DNA from: Oceanospirillum beijerinckii DSM 7166
GTDB taxonomy: Bacteria > Pseudomonadota > Gammaproteobacteria > Pseudomonadales > Halomonadaceae
Length of the DNA stretch: 64,000 nucleotides
NCBI RefSeq assembly: GCF_000422425.1
Contig: NZ_AULT01000029.1
Span: 17,607-81,606, forward strand
Direction: 5' to 3'
The notes below the pieces were generated by a model that was not told the DNA's origin, searched no databases, and was given only the letters and a program-made list of their open reading frames with translations. This document shows positions 28,287 through 37,917 of this stretch, piece by piece (positions within the stretch are counted from its first letter, which is position 1; each line of letters begins with the position of its first letter). Position numbers and translations under genes: made by a program.

Positions 28287-31200
28287 ATGAACGTTCATCA
28301 GGAAACCAAACTGAGCCGACAGCAGCTGAATGCCAACTTTGCCCAACAGGGCATCGCCTTTTTCCCTGCCTTTGGTCACTTTACGACCATTTATCTGAAA
28401 GATGATCAAAAGAACATTAAGCAGCAATGGCTGAAAGTGGTTAAGGAGATCGATACCCTGTGCGCACAACAGAAAGAAAAAACCGTGTGTGTATTTGGTG
28501 TCGATTATGAGCTTTGGCAACAGTGGTGTGATCAGGACAAAATGCCAGCACCACAAGGCACTACCGATTTTGTCCGTCTGGATGACAAGCCTTTTGCCAA
28601 TACCCGCGGTGACCTCTGGTTCCATATCAAGGGAACCAGCGCTGAGAGCTGTGCACTGATTTATCACACTATTCTCAAAAAACTGAAATCCGTTACCCGC
28701 ACCCATACCCACACGCCTGCTCATAAACAACAGGGTGGTAAGGTCTTTGGTGGCCGCTTTATTGATGCCATGATCAATCCTGTGGATCAGGTCAACCTGT
28801 CCGAACGGGTGATCGTTGGTGAGGAGGATCTGTTCTATCGCGGCTCCGCCTATGTACTGCAGCAGAAATTTGTCCATAACTGGGCGGCGCTGGACAATAT
28901 GAGCATGGTCGAGAAGGAGGATATGATAGGCCGCAACCATAACCAGGCCATCATCCCGATGCACGATGAGCGCAGCCATATCAAGTGTGTGCGCCAGCTG
29001 AACGGTGAACGGGTGACACAACGTATTCTGCGTCAGGCCCTGCCTTTTGGTCATTCCGATAGCGGTGCAGGTAAAGAAGAAGGCGTCTACTTTGTCGCTT
29101 ACGGTAACGACGGCAATGTGTTTGAGCAGCTGATCAAAAATATCGTCGGCTCGGACAAAGGCTTTGTTAAAGACAAGATGCTGAGCAACAGCCAAGCCAT
29201 TACCGGTAACTTCTGGTTTGTACCGGCAGCAGAGCTGATTGGCCTGTCTGGTCCTGAAGCCGATATCCCTGTGCCACTGAATGACTATTACAATGTGCGC
29301 AGCGACAACGGTCTGATGTTCTACAACAACCGGGACTTCCTCAATAAAGCGCAATCGGCCAATGCTAACGACATCCCGATCAGCGATCGTATTATGCTGC
29401 TGTTAGGTCAAACCTTCAGCGAATGGAACGATACCTGGGAGAAGAAAAAGGTGATGCCTCCTTTGGGCCACCTGAAGGATCATGTCAAAGCTGAGCGCTG
29501 GCAGGGCTACAAAAAGGTCGCCAAGAGTAAATCCGCCGCCTTGCGTAAAGGTTTAGCGATCAAGATCAGCCTGTCCGATACCTTGCTACGACCTGAATAT
29601 CGTGAAAAAGCGGGCCTGTACAATATCAAACCCAACGAGATCATTATCGGTAATATGCCACCGCTGACGTTGGGTACGGGTACTCAGGTGATGGAATATC
29701 TGACCGCCGATGAGAAGATTGAACACTTTTTTGGCAATCTGAACGAGTACTCCGCCACCGGCCATAATATTCCGAATTACCACAAGGTTATCCGCCTGGG
29801 TATCGGCGGTATGATCGAGGAAGCTCAGCTCAACCTTGATGCTTCCAAAGGCGAGAAAAAAGCCTTCTATCAATCCGTACTCTGGGCACTGGAAGGTCTA
29901 CAGGCGTTTATCCTGGCCCATGCCAAACTGGCCGAAGAAAAAGTACAGGCATGCACGGATACCGATCTTCATAATAAAGAGCACTATGCGGCAATTGCGG
30001 CTCGTATGGAGAAGCTGGCTTACGAGGCACCACAAGGCCTGTTGGAAAGCCTGCAGCTGATCTTTATCGTCAACTGTGCCTTGCACCAATCCGGCGAACC
30101 TATGTCCATCGGTCGTCTGGATCAATACCTGATCGAACCTTACGAGCAGGATATTGCCGCGGGCCGCCTGACTCAGCCTCAAGCTCAGGAGATTATCGAC
30201 GCCTTCTGGTTGAAGATGGATGAAACCGTACTCTACAACCGCCAGCATATGGAAGACTACCTGAACTATGGTACCGGTGCGGTGTTCTATTCTGCCGGTA
30301 ACTTCCCTCAGGGTTCCGCGCTAAACCAGTGGGTGCAGCAGGTCACTATTGGCGGTTATCTGCCGACCAATAGCAAAAAACCAAAAGACGGCTGTAATGA
30401 TATTACACTGATGTGTCTGCGTTCCGCCCGTCGTCTGCCATTGAATGCCCCTTGTCTATCTCTGCGTGTCCACCAGGCGATGAAGACACCGCTGCATGAA
30501 GAGATTCTGCAGGAAGCCGCCATGTCCATTATGTCTGGCGGTGCCGATCCTATCCTGATGAATGACGACAAACTGGTTAAAGGCCTGATGGCCAGTGGCC
30601 CGCTGCAACTGGCCGACGCCCGTGATTATGTCTGTGACGGCTGTTACGAGCCGATTATTGGCGGTAAGAGTGAATGGGCGTTCAGCTATGTACCGATCCT
30701 GCCGGTCGTGGGCATGGCGATGAACCAAGGCGCTACCATCGCGGGTGCCGGTTGGCAGCATCTGCGCGGTATCAAAACCGGCTGGAACTCCCCAGCACCG
30801 GAGCAGATCACAAGCTTTGACCACTTCATGGAGATTTTCTTTACCCAATATAAATGGCAGATCAGCAAGTTCTATAACACCCTGATGAACAGCTATGGTG
30901 CCCTGTGGGATGTGCGCCCAAGCCCACTGTTCTCTGCCATGACCGACGGTTGCATGGAAAGCGGTAAGGATATGACCAACGGCGGTGCCGAATATCATAT
31001 TGTCGCACCGATGATGTGCGGTATTACCGATACCATCAACGCCCTGTATGCCATTAAGAAGATGGTATTTGACCAGGAGACTGCCGTTACTACCCTGCCG
31101 GAACTGCTGCAAGCCCTGTGGAATAACTGGGGTGAAGATATGCAGGAGCCTTTCCACAATGTGATGGCCGGAAATGGTCGTACGGAAGAGGCTGCTCTGC

Positions 31201-31913
31201 GCTATAAGCAGCTGCGCCAAGCAGCGTTAGCCCTGCCTAAGTTTGGTGAAGGTAACTCCGAAGATGTGAAGGCATTGGCTCAGCAGGTCGTACAGGGTTG
31301 TGTCGATATTATCCATGATGGCATTAATAAACCGGTTAAATCGGTGAAAAAAGCCTACAAGCAACTGCAGAAGCAATATGACCTGCCAGAGCGTAAGTTT
31401 GAGTTTGTGGTGACTCCGGGTGTCGGTACCTTTGAAGATAACCTGGGTCTGGGCTCCGGTATGGGGGCATCGCCGGATGGACGCCTGGCCGGTGACCCGA
31501 TTGCCGATGATTTCTGTGCCGCACCAAGTCCTGCAGATCAGCCTCCAAAAACTGAAGCCTACGATATCTACCAGTGCCTACAGGACTGGAATATCGAAGC
31601 AATCAATGTCGGCCTGTCTAACGCCGCCCCGATTGATCTGAATATCAAAGAGGACTTCCCGGTGGATGAGCTGACCGAAGTGATTCGTCAGTTTGCCGAC
31701 AGCAAGCTGGGCTCTAACCTGCTGACCTTTACTACTGCGGATCCTGAAACCTACAAACAGGCGGAAACCTTCCCTGAGAAATACGACCTGGTTCGCGTAC
31801 GCCAGGGTGGCTGGAGTGAGTTCTATATCGCCATGTTCCCAGAGCATCAAAAGTATATCTCACGCCGTCGGTTTTATGAGGTGAAGTCACCGGGCAAAAC
31901 CGCTAGATCCTGA
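28287..31913 (+). CDS. DyP-type peroxidase fused to a glycyl radical enzyme
   Basis: 1208 residues from the ATG at 28287 (AAGGGTG 6-8 bases upstream; a GTG three codons earlier is the alternative). Residues about 10-320 resemble DyP/YfeX-type haem peroxidases. They have the distal Asp in GRFIDAMINP (Asp160), the proximal His in DERSHIKC (His231) and the distal Arg in ILRQALPFG (Arg249), followed by GVYFVAYGNDG and GNFWFVPA. Residues about 370-1205 form a full pyruvate formate-lyase-like glycyl radical enzyme, with IKPNEIIIGN, the active-site cysteine in DGCYEP (Cys786) and the C-terminal radical loop RVRQGGWSEF (Gly1175 before Trp). The canonical loop is RVxGY, so this is a divergent class. 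No signal peptide is seen. No radical SAM activase is encoded in the window. The reaction is unknown; the joining of a haem peroxidase to an oxygen-sensitive radical enzyme is the main point of interest. Confidence 0.85.
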   Translation: MNVHQETKLSRQQLNANFAQQGIAFFPAFGHFTTIYLKDDQKNIKQQWLKVVKEIDTLCAQQKEKTVCVFGVDYELWQQWCDQDKMPAPQGTTDFVRLDDKPFANTRGDLWFHIKGTSAESCALIYHTILKKLKSVTRTHTHTPAHKQQGGKVFGGRFIDAMINPVDQVNLSERVIVGEEDLFYRGSAYVLQQKFVHNWAALDNMSMVEKEDMIGRNHNQAIIPMHDERSHIKCVRQLNGERVTQRILRQALPFGHSDSGAGKEEGVYFVAYGNDGNVFEQLIKNIVGSDKGFVKDKMLSNSQAITGNFWFVPAAELIGLSGPEADIPVPLNDYYNVRSDNGLMFYNNRDFLNKAQSANANDIPISDRIMLLLGQTFSEWNDTWEKKKVMPPLGHLKDHVKAERWQGYKKVAKSKSAALRKGLAIKISLSDTLLRPEYREKAGLYNIKPNEIIIGNMPPLTLGTGTQVMEYLTADEKIEHFFGNLNEYSATGHNIPNYHKVIRLGIGGMIEEAQLNLDASKGEKKAFYQSVLWALEGLQAFILAHAKLAEEKVQACTDTDLHNKEHYAAIAARMEKLAYEAPQGLLESLQLIFIVNCALHQSGEPMSIGRLDQYLIEPYEQDIAAGRLTQPQAQEIIDAFWLKMDETVLYNRQHMEDYLNYGTGAVFYSAGNFPQGSALNQWVQQVTIGGYLPTNSKKPKDGCNDITLMCLRSARRLPLNAPCLSLRVHQAMKTPLHEEILQEAAMSIMSGGADPILMNDDKLVKGLMASGPLQLADARDYVCDGCYEPIIGGKSEWAFSYVPILPVVGMAMNQGATIAGAGWQHLRGIKTGWNSPAPEQITSFDHFMEIFFTQYKWQISKFYNTLMNSYGALWDVRPSPLFSAMTDGCMESGKDMTNGGAEYHIVAPMMCGITDTINALYAIKKMVFDQETAVTTLPELLQALWNNWGEDMQEPFHNVMAGNGRTEEAALRYKQLRQAALALPKFGEGNSEDVKALAQQVVQGCVDIIHDGINKPVKSVKKAYKQLQKQYDLPERKFEFVVTPGVGTFEDNLGLGSGMGASPDGRLAGDPIADDFCAAPSPADQPPKTEAYDIYQCLQDWNIEAINVGLSNAAPIDLNIKEDFPVDELTEVIRQFADSKLGSNLLTFTTADPETYKQAETFPEKYDLVRVRQGGWSEFYIAMFPEHQKYISRRRFYEVKSPGKTARS

Positions 31914-31993
31914 TAGTCAGCATTTAACTTAAGCTCACAGGAAATCAGTCGAACCAGGGGACCTACAGACCATCAGTAGGTTTCCTGAACAAG

Positions 31994-33145
31994 ATGGAAA
32001 AGATTATGATGAAACTTAAACTGAACGCCATGTTTCTGCTGTTAGGTGGTTTACTGTTTCAAGCCCATGCCTACGGCGCTGCAGAGAAGAAACAAGAATC
32101 TCTGGTACAAATGATTACTGTAAACAGCTTTAGCCAACTACAACAAGCAGTACTGGAACTGAAAGAAGAGAGCAAACAGAAGAATCTGTCTAATACCCTG
32201 ATTGTAATGGATGATGACGACACACTAACCATGATGGAGTGTGAGGATCGCAGCAAGCCAATAAGCTGTCAGTTCCTCGGTGGTCCGGCCTGGTTCAGCT
32301 GGCAGGAAAATCTGTTAAAGCAGTATCAAAGCAATCATCCAGTCCCTCAAGATCTAAACCTGCTGCAACAGCTGGAAGCCAAAAATGGCAAGCTGACCAA
32401 GCAGGAAAAAGAGCTGAAACACGAGCTGGAGAAACTGGCAAAGGAAAGTGCTAATACGGTTAAACCGCCGTTGGTAGCCAACAATATGGGCGACTTGTTG
32501 GATATCGCCGCCCTGCTGCTGGCGATCAACAATATGCCCTATACCGAAGAGAAGGAAGTGCCTTCCGTACTGAAAACACTGACCAAAGATCAGGCCAAAC
32601 TGCTGGTACTGACTGCCCGAGGCACCAGCAACCTGTCAGCCACTGAAAGCCAGTTTGCTGCCCTGACAGCTACAAAAGCGGATCAAAAGAAAGGAATCAC
32701 AGCCGTGAGTTTTCAGGAGCTGATTCATAACAATGCACTGAATGGGCAAAAGAGTGGCATCGCCAGTATCGCCGGCCCATTTGCTCCCTGTACCCAGTCA
32801 ACAAACGCCAGAAGCGTGAGCTATCAGGAAGGTGTGATGTATGTCGCCGGTCAGAATAAAGGTGAGATGCTGAAATGCCTGCTAAGCAAAACGGACTCGG
32901 GGCAGATCCAAAATATCTTCTTTATCGATGATACCCTGCAAAACGTAGTTGATGTGTTCTCTGCCTTTGAAGGTCAGGATCAGTACAAGGTGACCGCCAT
33001 GCACTACACCTACCTGAAAAAGCATAAAGACGCCTTTATGAATGAAAAAGCGCTGCAGGATAAAGCCAATCAGCGCTGGGAGGATGTTAAAGCAAGCCTG
33101 GCGAGTCATCTGAAAAATCCAACAGCAATTTCTAAAGTTCAGTAA
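31994..33145 (+). CDS. Periplasmic DUF2608 (HAD-like) protein
   Basis: 383 residues with a signal peptide (LKLNAMFLLLGGLLFQAHAYG); translation may instead start at the ATG five or six codons later. The segment LIVMDDDDTLTMM matches HAD motif I, and NIFFIDDTLQNV matches the late acidic motif, so a phosphatase-like fold is likely. A Lys/Glu-rich coiled coil covers about residues 125-155. DUF2608 proteins are known mainly from Legionella and related bacteria and have no defined substrate. It follows the DyP-glycyl radical gene by 80 bases, with a weak hairpin (ACCTAC/GTAGGT) between, so co-transcription is possible. Confidence 0.7.
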   Translation: MEKIMMKLKLNAMFLLLGGLLFQAHAYGAAEKKQESLVQMITVNSFSQLQQAVLELKEESKQKNLSNTLIVMDDDDTLTMMECEDRSKPISCQFLGGPAWFSWQENLLKQYQSNHPVPQDLNLLQQLEAKNGKLTKQEKELKHELEKLAKESANTVKPPLVANNMGDLLDIAALLLAINNMPYTEEKEVPSVLKTLTKDQAKLLVLTARGTSNLSATESQFAALTATKADQKKGITAVSFQELIHNNALNGQKSGIASIAGPFAPCTQSTNARSVSYQEGVMYVAGQNKGEMLKCLLSKTDSGQIQNIFFIDDTLQNVVDVFSAFEGQDQYKVTAMHYTYLKKHKDAFMNEKALQDKANQRWEDVKASLASHLKNPTAISKVQ

Positions 33146-33303
33146 ACAGCACTCCAATTACCCAAGAAATGACTCAGAGTATGGCTGGTGTTGTAATTAT
33201 ACAAATAAACTGACATCAGCCTTGTTTCTTTGAATCTACAACCCTCTCTTTAAACCTCAGCTCTTTAAGCGCCAGTTCAGAATTTTCTCGGCATCTATAT
33301 CAT

Positions 33304-33327
33304 TACCCTCTCTGGCCGGAGAGGGTA
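33304..33327. terminator. Hairpin downstream of the DUF2608 gene
   Basis: TACCCTCTC (33304-33312) pairs perfectly with GAGAGGGTA (33319-33327). It is followed by AAAAG rather than a T run, so it may be a weak terminator or an mRNA end stabiliser. Confidence 0.4.
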
Positions 33328-33432
33328 AAAGTGTTACTCTGCTTATCAACCTTTTTTTCACTCAGAATAGACTTTAATATCAGGCTATAGATAACCGGTT
33401 TCACACATAAACAACCCTGATATCACCTGATT

Positions 33433-33453
33433 GATACCGTGCGGATCGGTATC
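33433..33453. promoter_or_regulatory. Dyad upstream of the two-component operon
   Basis: GATACCG (33433-33439) and CGGTATC (33447-33453) form an inverted repeat with a 7-base spacer, 45 bases before the response regulator start. It may be an operator or a leader hairpin. Confidence 0.4.
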
Positions 33454-33497
33454 GCATCAGAGTCGGAAGTAAAACATTTCAAGAGAAACTCAAACCT

Positions 33498-34175
33498 ATG
33501 AAACTACTACTTGTTGAAGATCATCAGGATATCGCCGGTATCATCTTTGATTTTTTTGAGCTTAAGGGCTACGTGCTGGACTACGCCTGCAATGGCCAAC
33601 AGGGTTTTGATCTGGCCAGAGACAATCACTACGATCTGATTATTCTCGATGTGATGCTGCCACGTATGGATGGCTATACCGTGTGCAAGAAGCTGAGAGA
33701 GCAAGGAATCGATACACCGATTCTAATGTTAACCGCGCGGGATACCCGGGAAGATACCCTGGCCGGCTTTGAGCAAGGCGCTGATGATTATCTGGTCAAA
33801 CCCTTTGACCTGGAAATTCTGGAAGCCCGCATCAAAGCCTTGACACGACGCAGGCTCGGCCAAACTGCCACTAAAGCCATTCGCTTTGAACAACTAACGC
33901 TGGACATCAACACCCATTCCCTGAACCGGGGCGATTGCCGTCTCTCTCTCAATCCCACCCAGTTTACTATCCTGAAACTGCTGATCATGCGCGCACCGGA
34001 AGTGGTGAGCAAAGAAGAGATTGTCCACACGCTATGGGGCGAGGATGAACCGGAAGGTAACGTGCTCAGAAGCCATATCTATCAACTGCGCAACCAGATT
34101 GATAAACCCTTTAGCCATCACTACCTGAAAACAGTTCCCAAGGTAGGCTATCAATTGATCGGAGAAGACAGCTAG
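33498..34175 (+). CDS. OmpR/PhoB-family response regulator
   Basis: 225 residues. The receiver domain has the acidic pair EDH (residues 7-9), the phospho-acceptor in IILDVMLPRMDGY (Asp51) and the Lys in LVKPFD (about 101). A winged-helix effector domain follows (about 128-222), ending YLKTVPKVGYQLI. Its stop codon overlaps the GTG start of the next gene, the kinase, so both are made from one message. The controlled genes are not evident; the downstream mgtE is one candidate. Confidence 0.92.
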   Translation: MKLLLVEDHQDIAGIIFDFFELKGYVLDYACNGQQGFDLARDNHYDLIILDVMLPRMDGYTVCKKLREQGIDTPILMLTARDTREDTLAGFEQGADDYLVKPFDLEILEARIKALTRRRLGQTATKAIRFEQLTLDINTHSLNRGDCRLSLNPTQFTILKLLIMRAPEVVSKEEIVHTLWGEDEPEGNVLRSHIYQLRNQIDKPFSHHYLKTVPKVGYQLIGEDS

Positions 34176-35524
34176 TGCCCCCATCACAGCCTGATCATGT
34201 CATCCTGAAGGTATTCCGTAGCGTAAAAAGCGCTAAACAACTCACCTTCACCTATTTCTCTATTGTGGCCTTCGCCATTATTACCTTTCACTTTGCACTC
34301 TTTGATATCACTCTGGATAAACTGGAGCGACTGACTACCCAAAATCGACTGCTGCATGATAAGCAGCAGGCCGAGGAGCTGTTGCGGAGCCACTTTCAAA
34401 CACAGTTTGAAATCCCACCATTCAGCAAGGCTTATCTCAACCGTCAGGATATTCCTGACAATCTCACTCTACCGAAAAAAATGAAACTCGACCAAGCCTA
34501 TGAGATTGAACGAGGTGACGGCAGTCTGGAAGATGAATATTACCTGATGTACTCCAAGATACAGGTCAATGGGCAAGAGCATTCACTTTACCTGCTGCAC
34601 TTTGATGCTATATACGAACAAAGTGAAGCGGAGGCGTTTCAGGCCCAGAGTAAGCAGCTATTACTGTCGTTTTCTTTGCTCTGCATCAGTCTGTGGGTAG
34701 TGTTAAGTATCTCCAAACACCTGACTTCACCGCTGGCGCAGCTGACGAAGACACTGCAACATCGCACGCCTCAGGATCTTTCGCCTATCCCCGTCCCCGA
34801 AGGAGTTTCGACCCGGGAGGTGCTGCAATTGGTGGAACAGCTTAATCAATATCAGAATCAGATCCATGAACTACTGGAACGGGAGCGAGCATTTAACCGG
34901 TATGCCAGCCATGAACTGAGAACCCCTCTGATGGTAATTAAAGGGGCCGTATCCTTACTGGGCCAATCAAACGATGCACAGTTCATCGAAAAACAACGCC
35001 AGCGCTTGCGACAAGCCAGTACAGAGATGAACGATTTTGTCAGCACCCTGCTATCACTGACCCGCGAGGAAGATATCAGTCGATTGAGCTATCGTACTCT
35101 CACACCGCAAGAAGTCGAAGATTGCGTCGAAAGTCACCAACACCTGTTAACCGGTAAACAGGTGCAATGCCAGATCAAAATGACCGATAGCGTTCATATC
35201 AAAATGCCTGAAACCAGTTTTAAAATTCTGCTCGGCAATCTGATCAAAAACGCATTTGCCTGTACAGAACACGGGCAGGTCTCTGTAAAAGTAGATTCTC
35301 AGCAGATCCAGGTCATCGACACCGGTATAGGCCTGGGCAGCACCCCTCGCGGGGTCGAAGGGTTTGGTTTAGGCCTGTTGATAGCTCATGATATCTGTCG
35401 CAAATATGACTGGCAGCTGGAGCTGATCAATAATGATCATGGAGGCTGTACCGCCAATATCACTTTGCAAAAACCCATAAGCATCAACCCTCCCAGAGTA
35501 AAAGTGGGTACTGACGCGACTTAG
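34175..35524 (+). CDS. Membrane sensor histidine kinase
   Basis: 449 residues, GTG start overlapping the response regulator stop by one base. TM1 (about 27-47) and TM2 (about 160-178) bracket a periplasmic domain of about 110 residues with no known fold signature. A short HAMP-like linker leads to HisKA with RYASHELRTPLMV (His about 243). The HATPase domain has NLIKNAFAC (N-box), DTGIGLG and FGLGLLIAHDI. It is the partner of the preceding regulator. The periplasmic part lacks clustered acidic residues typical of PhoQ or PmrB metal sensors. Confidence 0.9.
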   Translation: MPPSQPDHVILKVFRSVKSAKQLTFTYFSIVAFAIITFHFALFDITLDKLERLTTQNRLLHDKQQAEELLRSHFQTQFEIPPFSKAYLNRQDIPDNLTLPKKMKLDQAYEIERGDGSLEDEYYLMYSKIQVNGQEHSLYLLHFDAIYEQSEAEAFQAQSKQLLLSFSLLCISLWVVLSISKHLTSPLAQLTKTLQHRTPQDLSPIPVPEGVSTREVLQLVEQLNQYQNQIHELLERERAFNRYASHELRTPLMVIKGAVSLLGQSNDAQFIEKQRQRLRQASTEMNDFVSTLLSLTREEDISRLSYRTLTPQEVEDCVESHQHLLTGKQVQCQIKMTDSVHIKMPETSFKILLGNLIKNAFACTEHGQVSVKVDSQQIQVIDTGIGLGSTPRGVEGFGLGLLIAHDICRKYDWQLELINNDHGGCTANITLQKPISINPPRVKVGTDAT

Positions 35525-35648
35525 GTTTAAAGCACCCGTCAACATTCAAACGAGGAAAACACCACCACAGACCTAAGCGTTGTTCGGCCGAATAAATGTC
35601 ATAGAAAACAGCGACAATGCTTCTTTTCCTCTGTCCAGGAGTTCAGCC

Positions 35649-37082
35649 TTGTTGGAAGCACATTCACATCGACTCAACCAAGTGATTCAGCGTATTCAGG
35701 CTTTGATCAGTCGTAAGGAAGTGATCGAAGCCTGGTTGCAAAAACAGAATCAGCAACCGAAACAGCAGCTCACCGATGCCGTTACGCAACGTCAGCATCT
35801 CGCTGAGCTGGAGCTGTTGATTAATCGCCTGCACCCTGCTGATATCGCCCTGTTACTGGAACTGATCCCACCTGAGCAACGCTTACTGGTCTGGCATCAG
35901 GTACAACACTGTCATGCAGGTGCTGTGCTACTGGAACTATCCGATTCCGTGCGCTCCAAGTTACTCAACGCATACCGTACCGAAGATCTCACTGCTGTCA
36001 CACAACATCTGGAAAGTGACGAAATTGCCGACCTGTTGCAGGAGCTGCCAGAAGAGATTGTACCGGACCTGCTCTCCTCTCTGCCTGGAACTGAACGAGA
36101 GGATGTACGCTCCGCACTGAGTTTCCCAGAGAACAGTGTTGGGGCTTGGATGGAATTCGATATGCCCGTTGTCGTACAGGATAATATGACACTGGATAAC
36201 GTACTGGCCTACCTGAGACAAGAGGGTGAGTTGCCGGATAACTCCGGCCACATTATGGTCACCGACAGTTCCGGTATACTACAGGGCACCCTGGCACTGG
36301 AAGATCTACTCACTCATAAGGGTGATATCTCTATCTCAGCACTGATAGACAAACACCCCATCACTTTCCAGACCAAAGACTCCGCTGAGGAAGCCGCACG
36401 CAGTTTTGAGCGTTACGAGCTGATTGTTGCCCCGGTGGTAAACGCACATAACAAACTGGTCGGTGTACTCAGAGTCAGTGCCCTGATGGATCTGATTGAC
36501 AAGCTGACCCAACAAAAACTGCTGGCTCAGGCGGGTCTAAGCAAAGAAGAGAACCTGTTCGACCCTATTACCAAATCCGCCAAAAACCGCTGGCCCTGGA
36601 TCGCTCTCAATCTAATGATTGTTTTTGCGGCCTCACAGATTATTGATCAATTCGAAGGCGTGATCAGCCAGACCGCGGCCCTTGCCGCCCTACTGCCCAT
36701 TACAGCCAATATCGGCGGCAATGCTGGCAATCAGGTGGTAGCCCTCGTTATCCGAGGGCTCGCCACCAAACAACTGGATGCCAGCAACCGCTTCCAGCTG
36801 GTGAAAAAAGAACTCTCCATCGCCATCATGAACGGTACTATATGGGGCATAATAACCGGTCTGCTCACCTTTGCCCTGTACCAAGATGCCAGCTTAGGCT
36901 TAGTGATGTTACTGGCGATGTTCTGCACCATGCTCTTCGCCGCCTGTATCGGTGTCGCCATTCCTATACTGCTCAAAGCGATGGGGCAGGATCCTGCTTT
37001 GGGCAGCAGTGTGATTATCACCGGCACTACAGACACTTTGGGTTTTTTGATTTTCCTGGGTCTGGCAACGATGATCCTGTGA
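35649..37082 (+). CDS. mgtE: Magnesium transporter MgtE
   Basis: 477 residues from the TTG at 35649, which has AGGAG at 35637-35641; the open frame begins 23 codons earlier at another TTG with no ribosome site. The layout is the MgtE N domain (LINRLHPADIALLLELIPPEQR and the repeated helical units), two CBS domains (about 130-255), a connecting helix, and five transmembrane helices. The pore region PITANIGGNAGNQVVALVIRG is conserved. MgtE is a Mg2+ channel gated by cytosolic Mg2+ through the N and CBS domains. It lies 124 bases after the kinase gene and ends 12 bases from the convergent arfB. Confidence 0.92.
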   Translation: MLEAHSHRLNQVIQRIQALISRKEVIEAWLQKQNQQPKQQLTDAVTQRQHLAELELLINRLHPADIALLLELIPPEQRLLVWHQVQHCHAGAVLLELSDSVRSKLLNAYRTEDLTAVTQHLESDEIADLLQELPEEIVPDLLSSLPGTEREDVRSALSFPENSVGAWMEFDMPVVVQDNMTLDNVLAYLRQEGELPDNSGHIMVTDSSGILQGTLALEDLLTHKGDISISALIDKHPITFQTKDSAEEAARSFERYELIVAPVVNAHNKLVGVLRVSALMDLIDKLTQQKLLAQAGLSKEENLFDPITKSAKNRWPWIALNLMIVFAASQIIDQFEGVISQTAALAALLPITANIGGNAGNQVVALVIRGLATKQLDASNRFQLVKKELSIAIMNGTIWGIITGLLTFALYQDASLGLVMLLAMFCTMLFAACIGVAIPILLKAMGQDPALGSSVIITGTTDTLGFLIFLGLATMIL

Positions 37083-37094
37083 CAATACTGACAT

Positions 37095-37508
37095 TTAATA
37101 ATCCACCTTACCTCGCATCGACTTCACCTGGCCACGTTTGGTTTTACTATCCATACGACGCTTCTGGGAACCTCGGGTCGGTTTGGTGGCATGGCGGGTT
37201 TTCTGTACCACGGTCGCTGCCAGGATAAGAGTCTTAAGACGTTCCAGCGCATCGTCCCTGTTTTGCTCCTGGGTGCGAAACTGCTGAGCCTTAATGATGA
37301 GTACACCCTCTTTACTGATACGTTTATCTTTCAGCTCCAGTAGGCGTTGCTTATAAAACTCTGGCAGAGAGGAGTTAGGGATATCAAAACGCAGATGAAT
37401 CGCTGACGAGACTTTATTGACGTTCTGCCCACCAGAACCTTGGGCACGAATGGCACTGAGTTCTAGCTCATCATCTGGAATGGAGACGGTATTGGAGATA
37501 ATTAACAC
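37095..37508 (-). CDS. arfB: Peptidyl-tRNA hydrolase ArfB (ribosome rescue)
   Basis: 137 residues. It has the release-factor GGQ motif in RAQGSGGQNVNK (Gln about 28) and the basic C-terminal tail rich in Lys and Arg (KKRRMDSKTKRGQ type) that enters the empty mRNA channel. ArfB (YaeJ) releases nascent chains from stalled ribosomes. Length and motif order fit exactly. Start ATG at 37508, convergent with mgtE. Confidence 0.92.
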   Translation of the reverse strand: MLIISNTVSIPDDELELSAIRAQGSGGQNVNKVSSAIHLRFDIPNSSLPEFYKQRLLELKDKRISKEGVLIIKAQQFRTQEQNRDDALERLKTLILAATVVQKTRHATKPTRGSQKRRMDSKTKRGQVKSMRGKVDY

Positions 37509-37917
37509 TTATAAAATCACTATTTAACAGTTGCCTGAGGCGATTTCCGATCGTTGGCGATAGGAGCAAAAAGCCAGAAAATCAATGGCTGTTTATCTGC
37601 CTCAATTTCTTTACGCTGTTGTAATACCTGAGTCAGTAACCGCAGTGGGTGATAAATAGACTGAATAATCGTCCGTGAAAAACACGGGGATATCAGTCTC
37701 CCAATGAGCTTTTTAAGGGGGGCAGCGAGTAGATCTACTCGATGCATAAGTTGGATTGTAATTATTACTTGAATCCAAGATATTCGCTTAGCATCCAGGC
37801 TACTCTTTATCGGTATACTCTCGAATGAAAGCATAAACCAACCATACCTTAATGCCTAAAAATAGAAAAAGGAGACTATTGCCTCCCTTTTCCGTAACAG
37901 ACCAAACGGATAAGTGC
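37509..37917. other. Region without a convincing gene
   Basis: Two overlapping minus-strand frames of 104 and 76 codons cover parts of this stretch (37520-37834 and 37800-38030). Neither has a clear ribosome site or recognisable domain, and the second overlaps the better gene at 37918. I treat the region as non-coding or as a decayed gene. Confidence 0.4.
37868..37891 (-). terminator. Terminator of the 116-residue protein gene
   Basis: Read leftward, AAAGGGAG and CTCCTTTTT form a short stem around GCAATAGT and end in five T, 26 bases after the stop codon. Confidence 0.5.

Noticed and set aside
28281..29354. 357-codon minus-strand frame opposite the DyP domain
   Set aside because: No ribosome site or family likeness; it mirrors the third-base pattern of the real gene.
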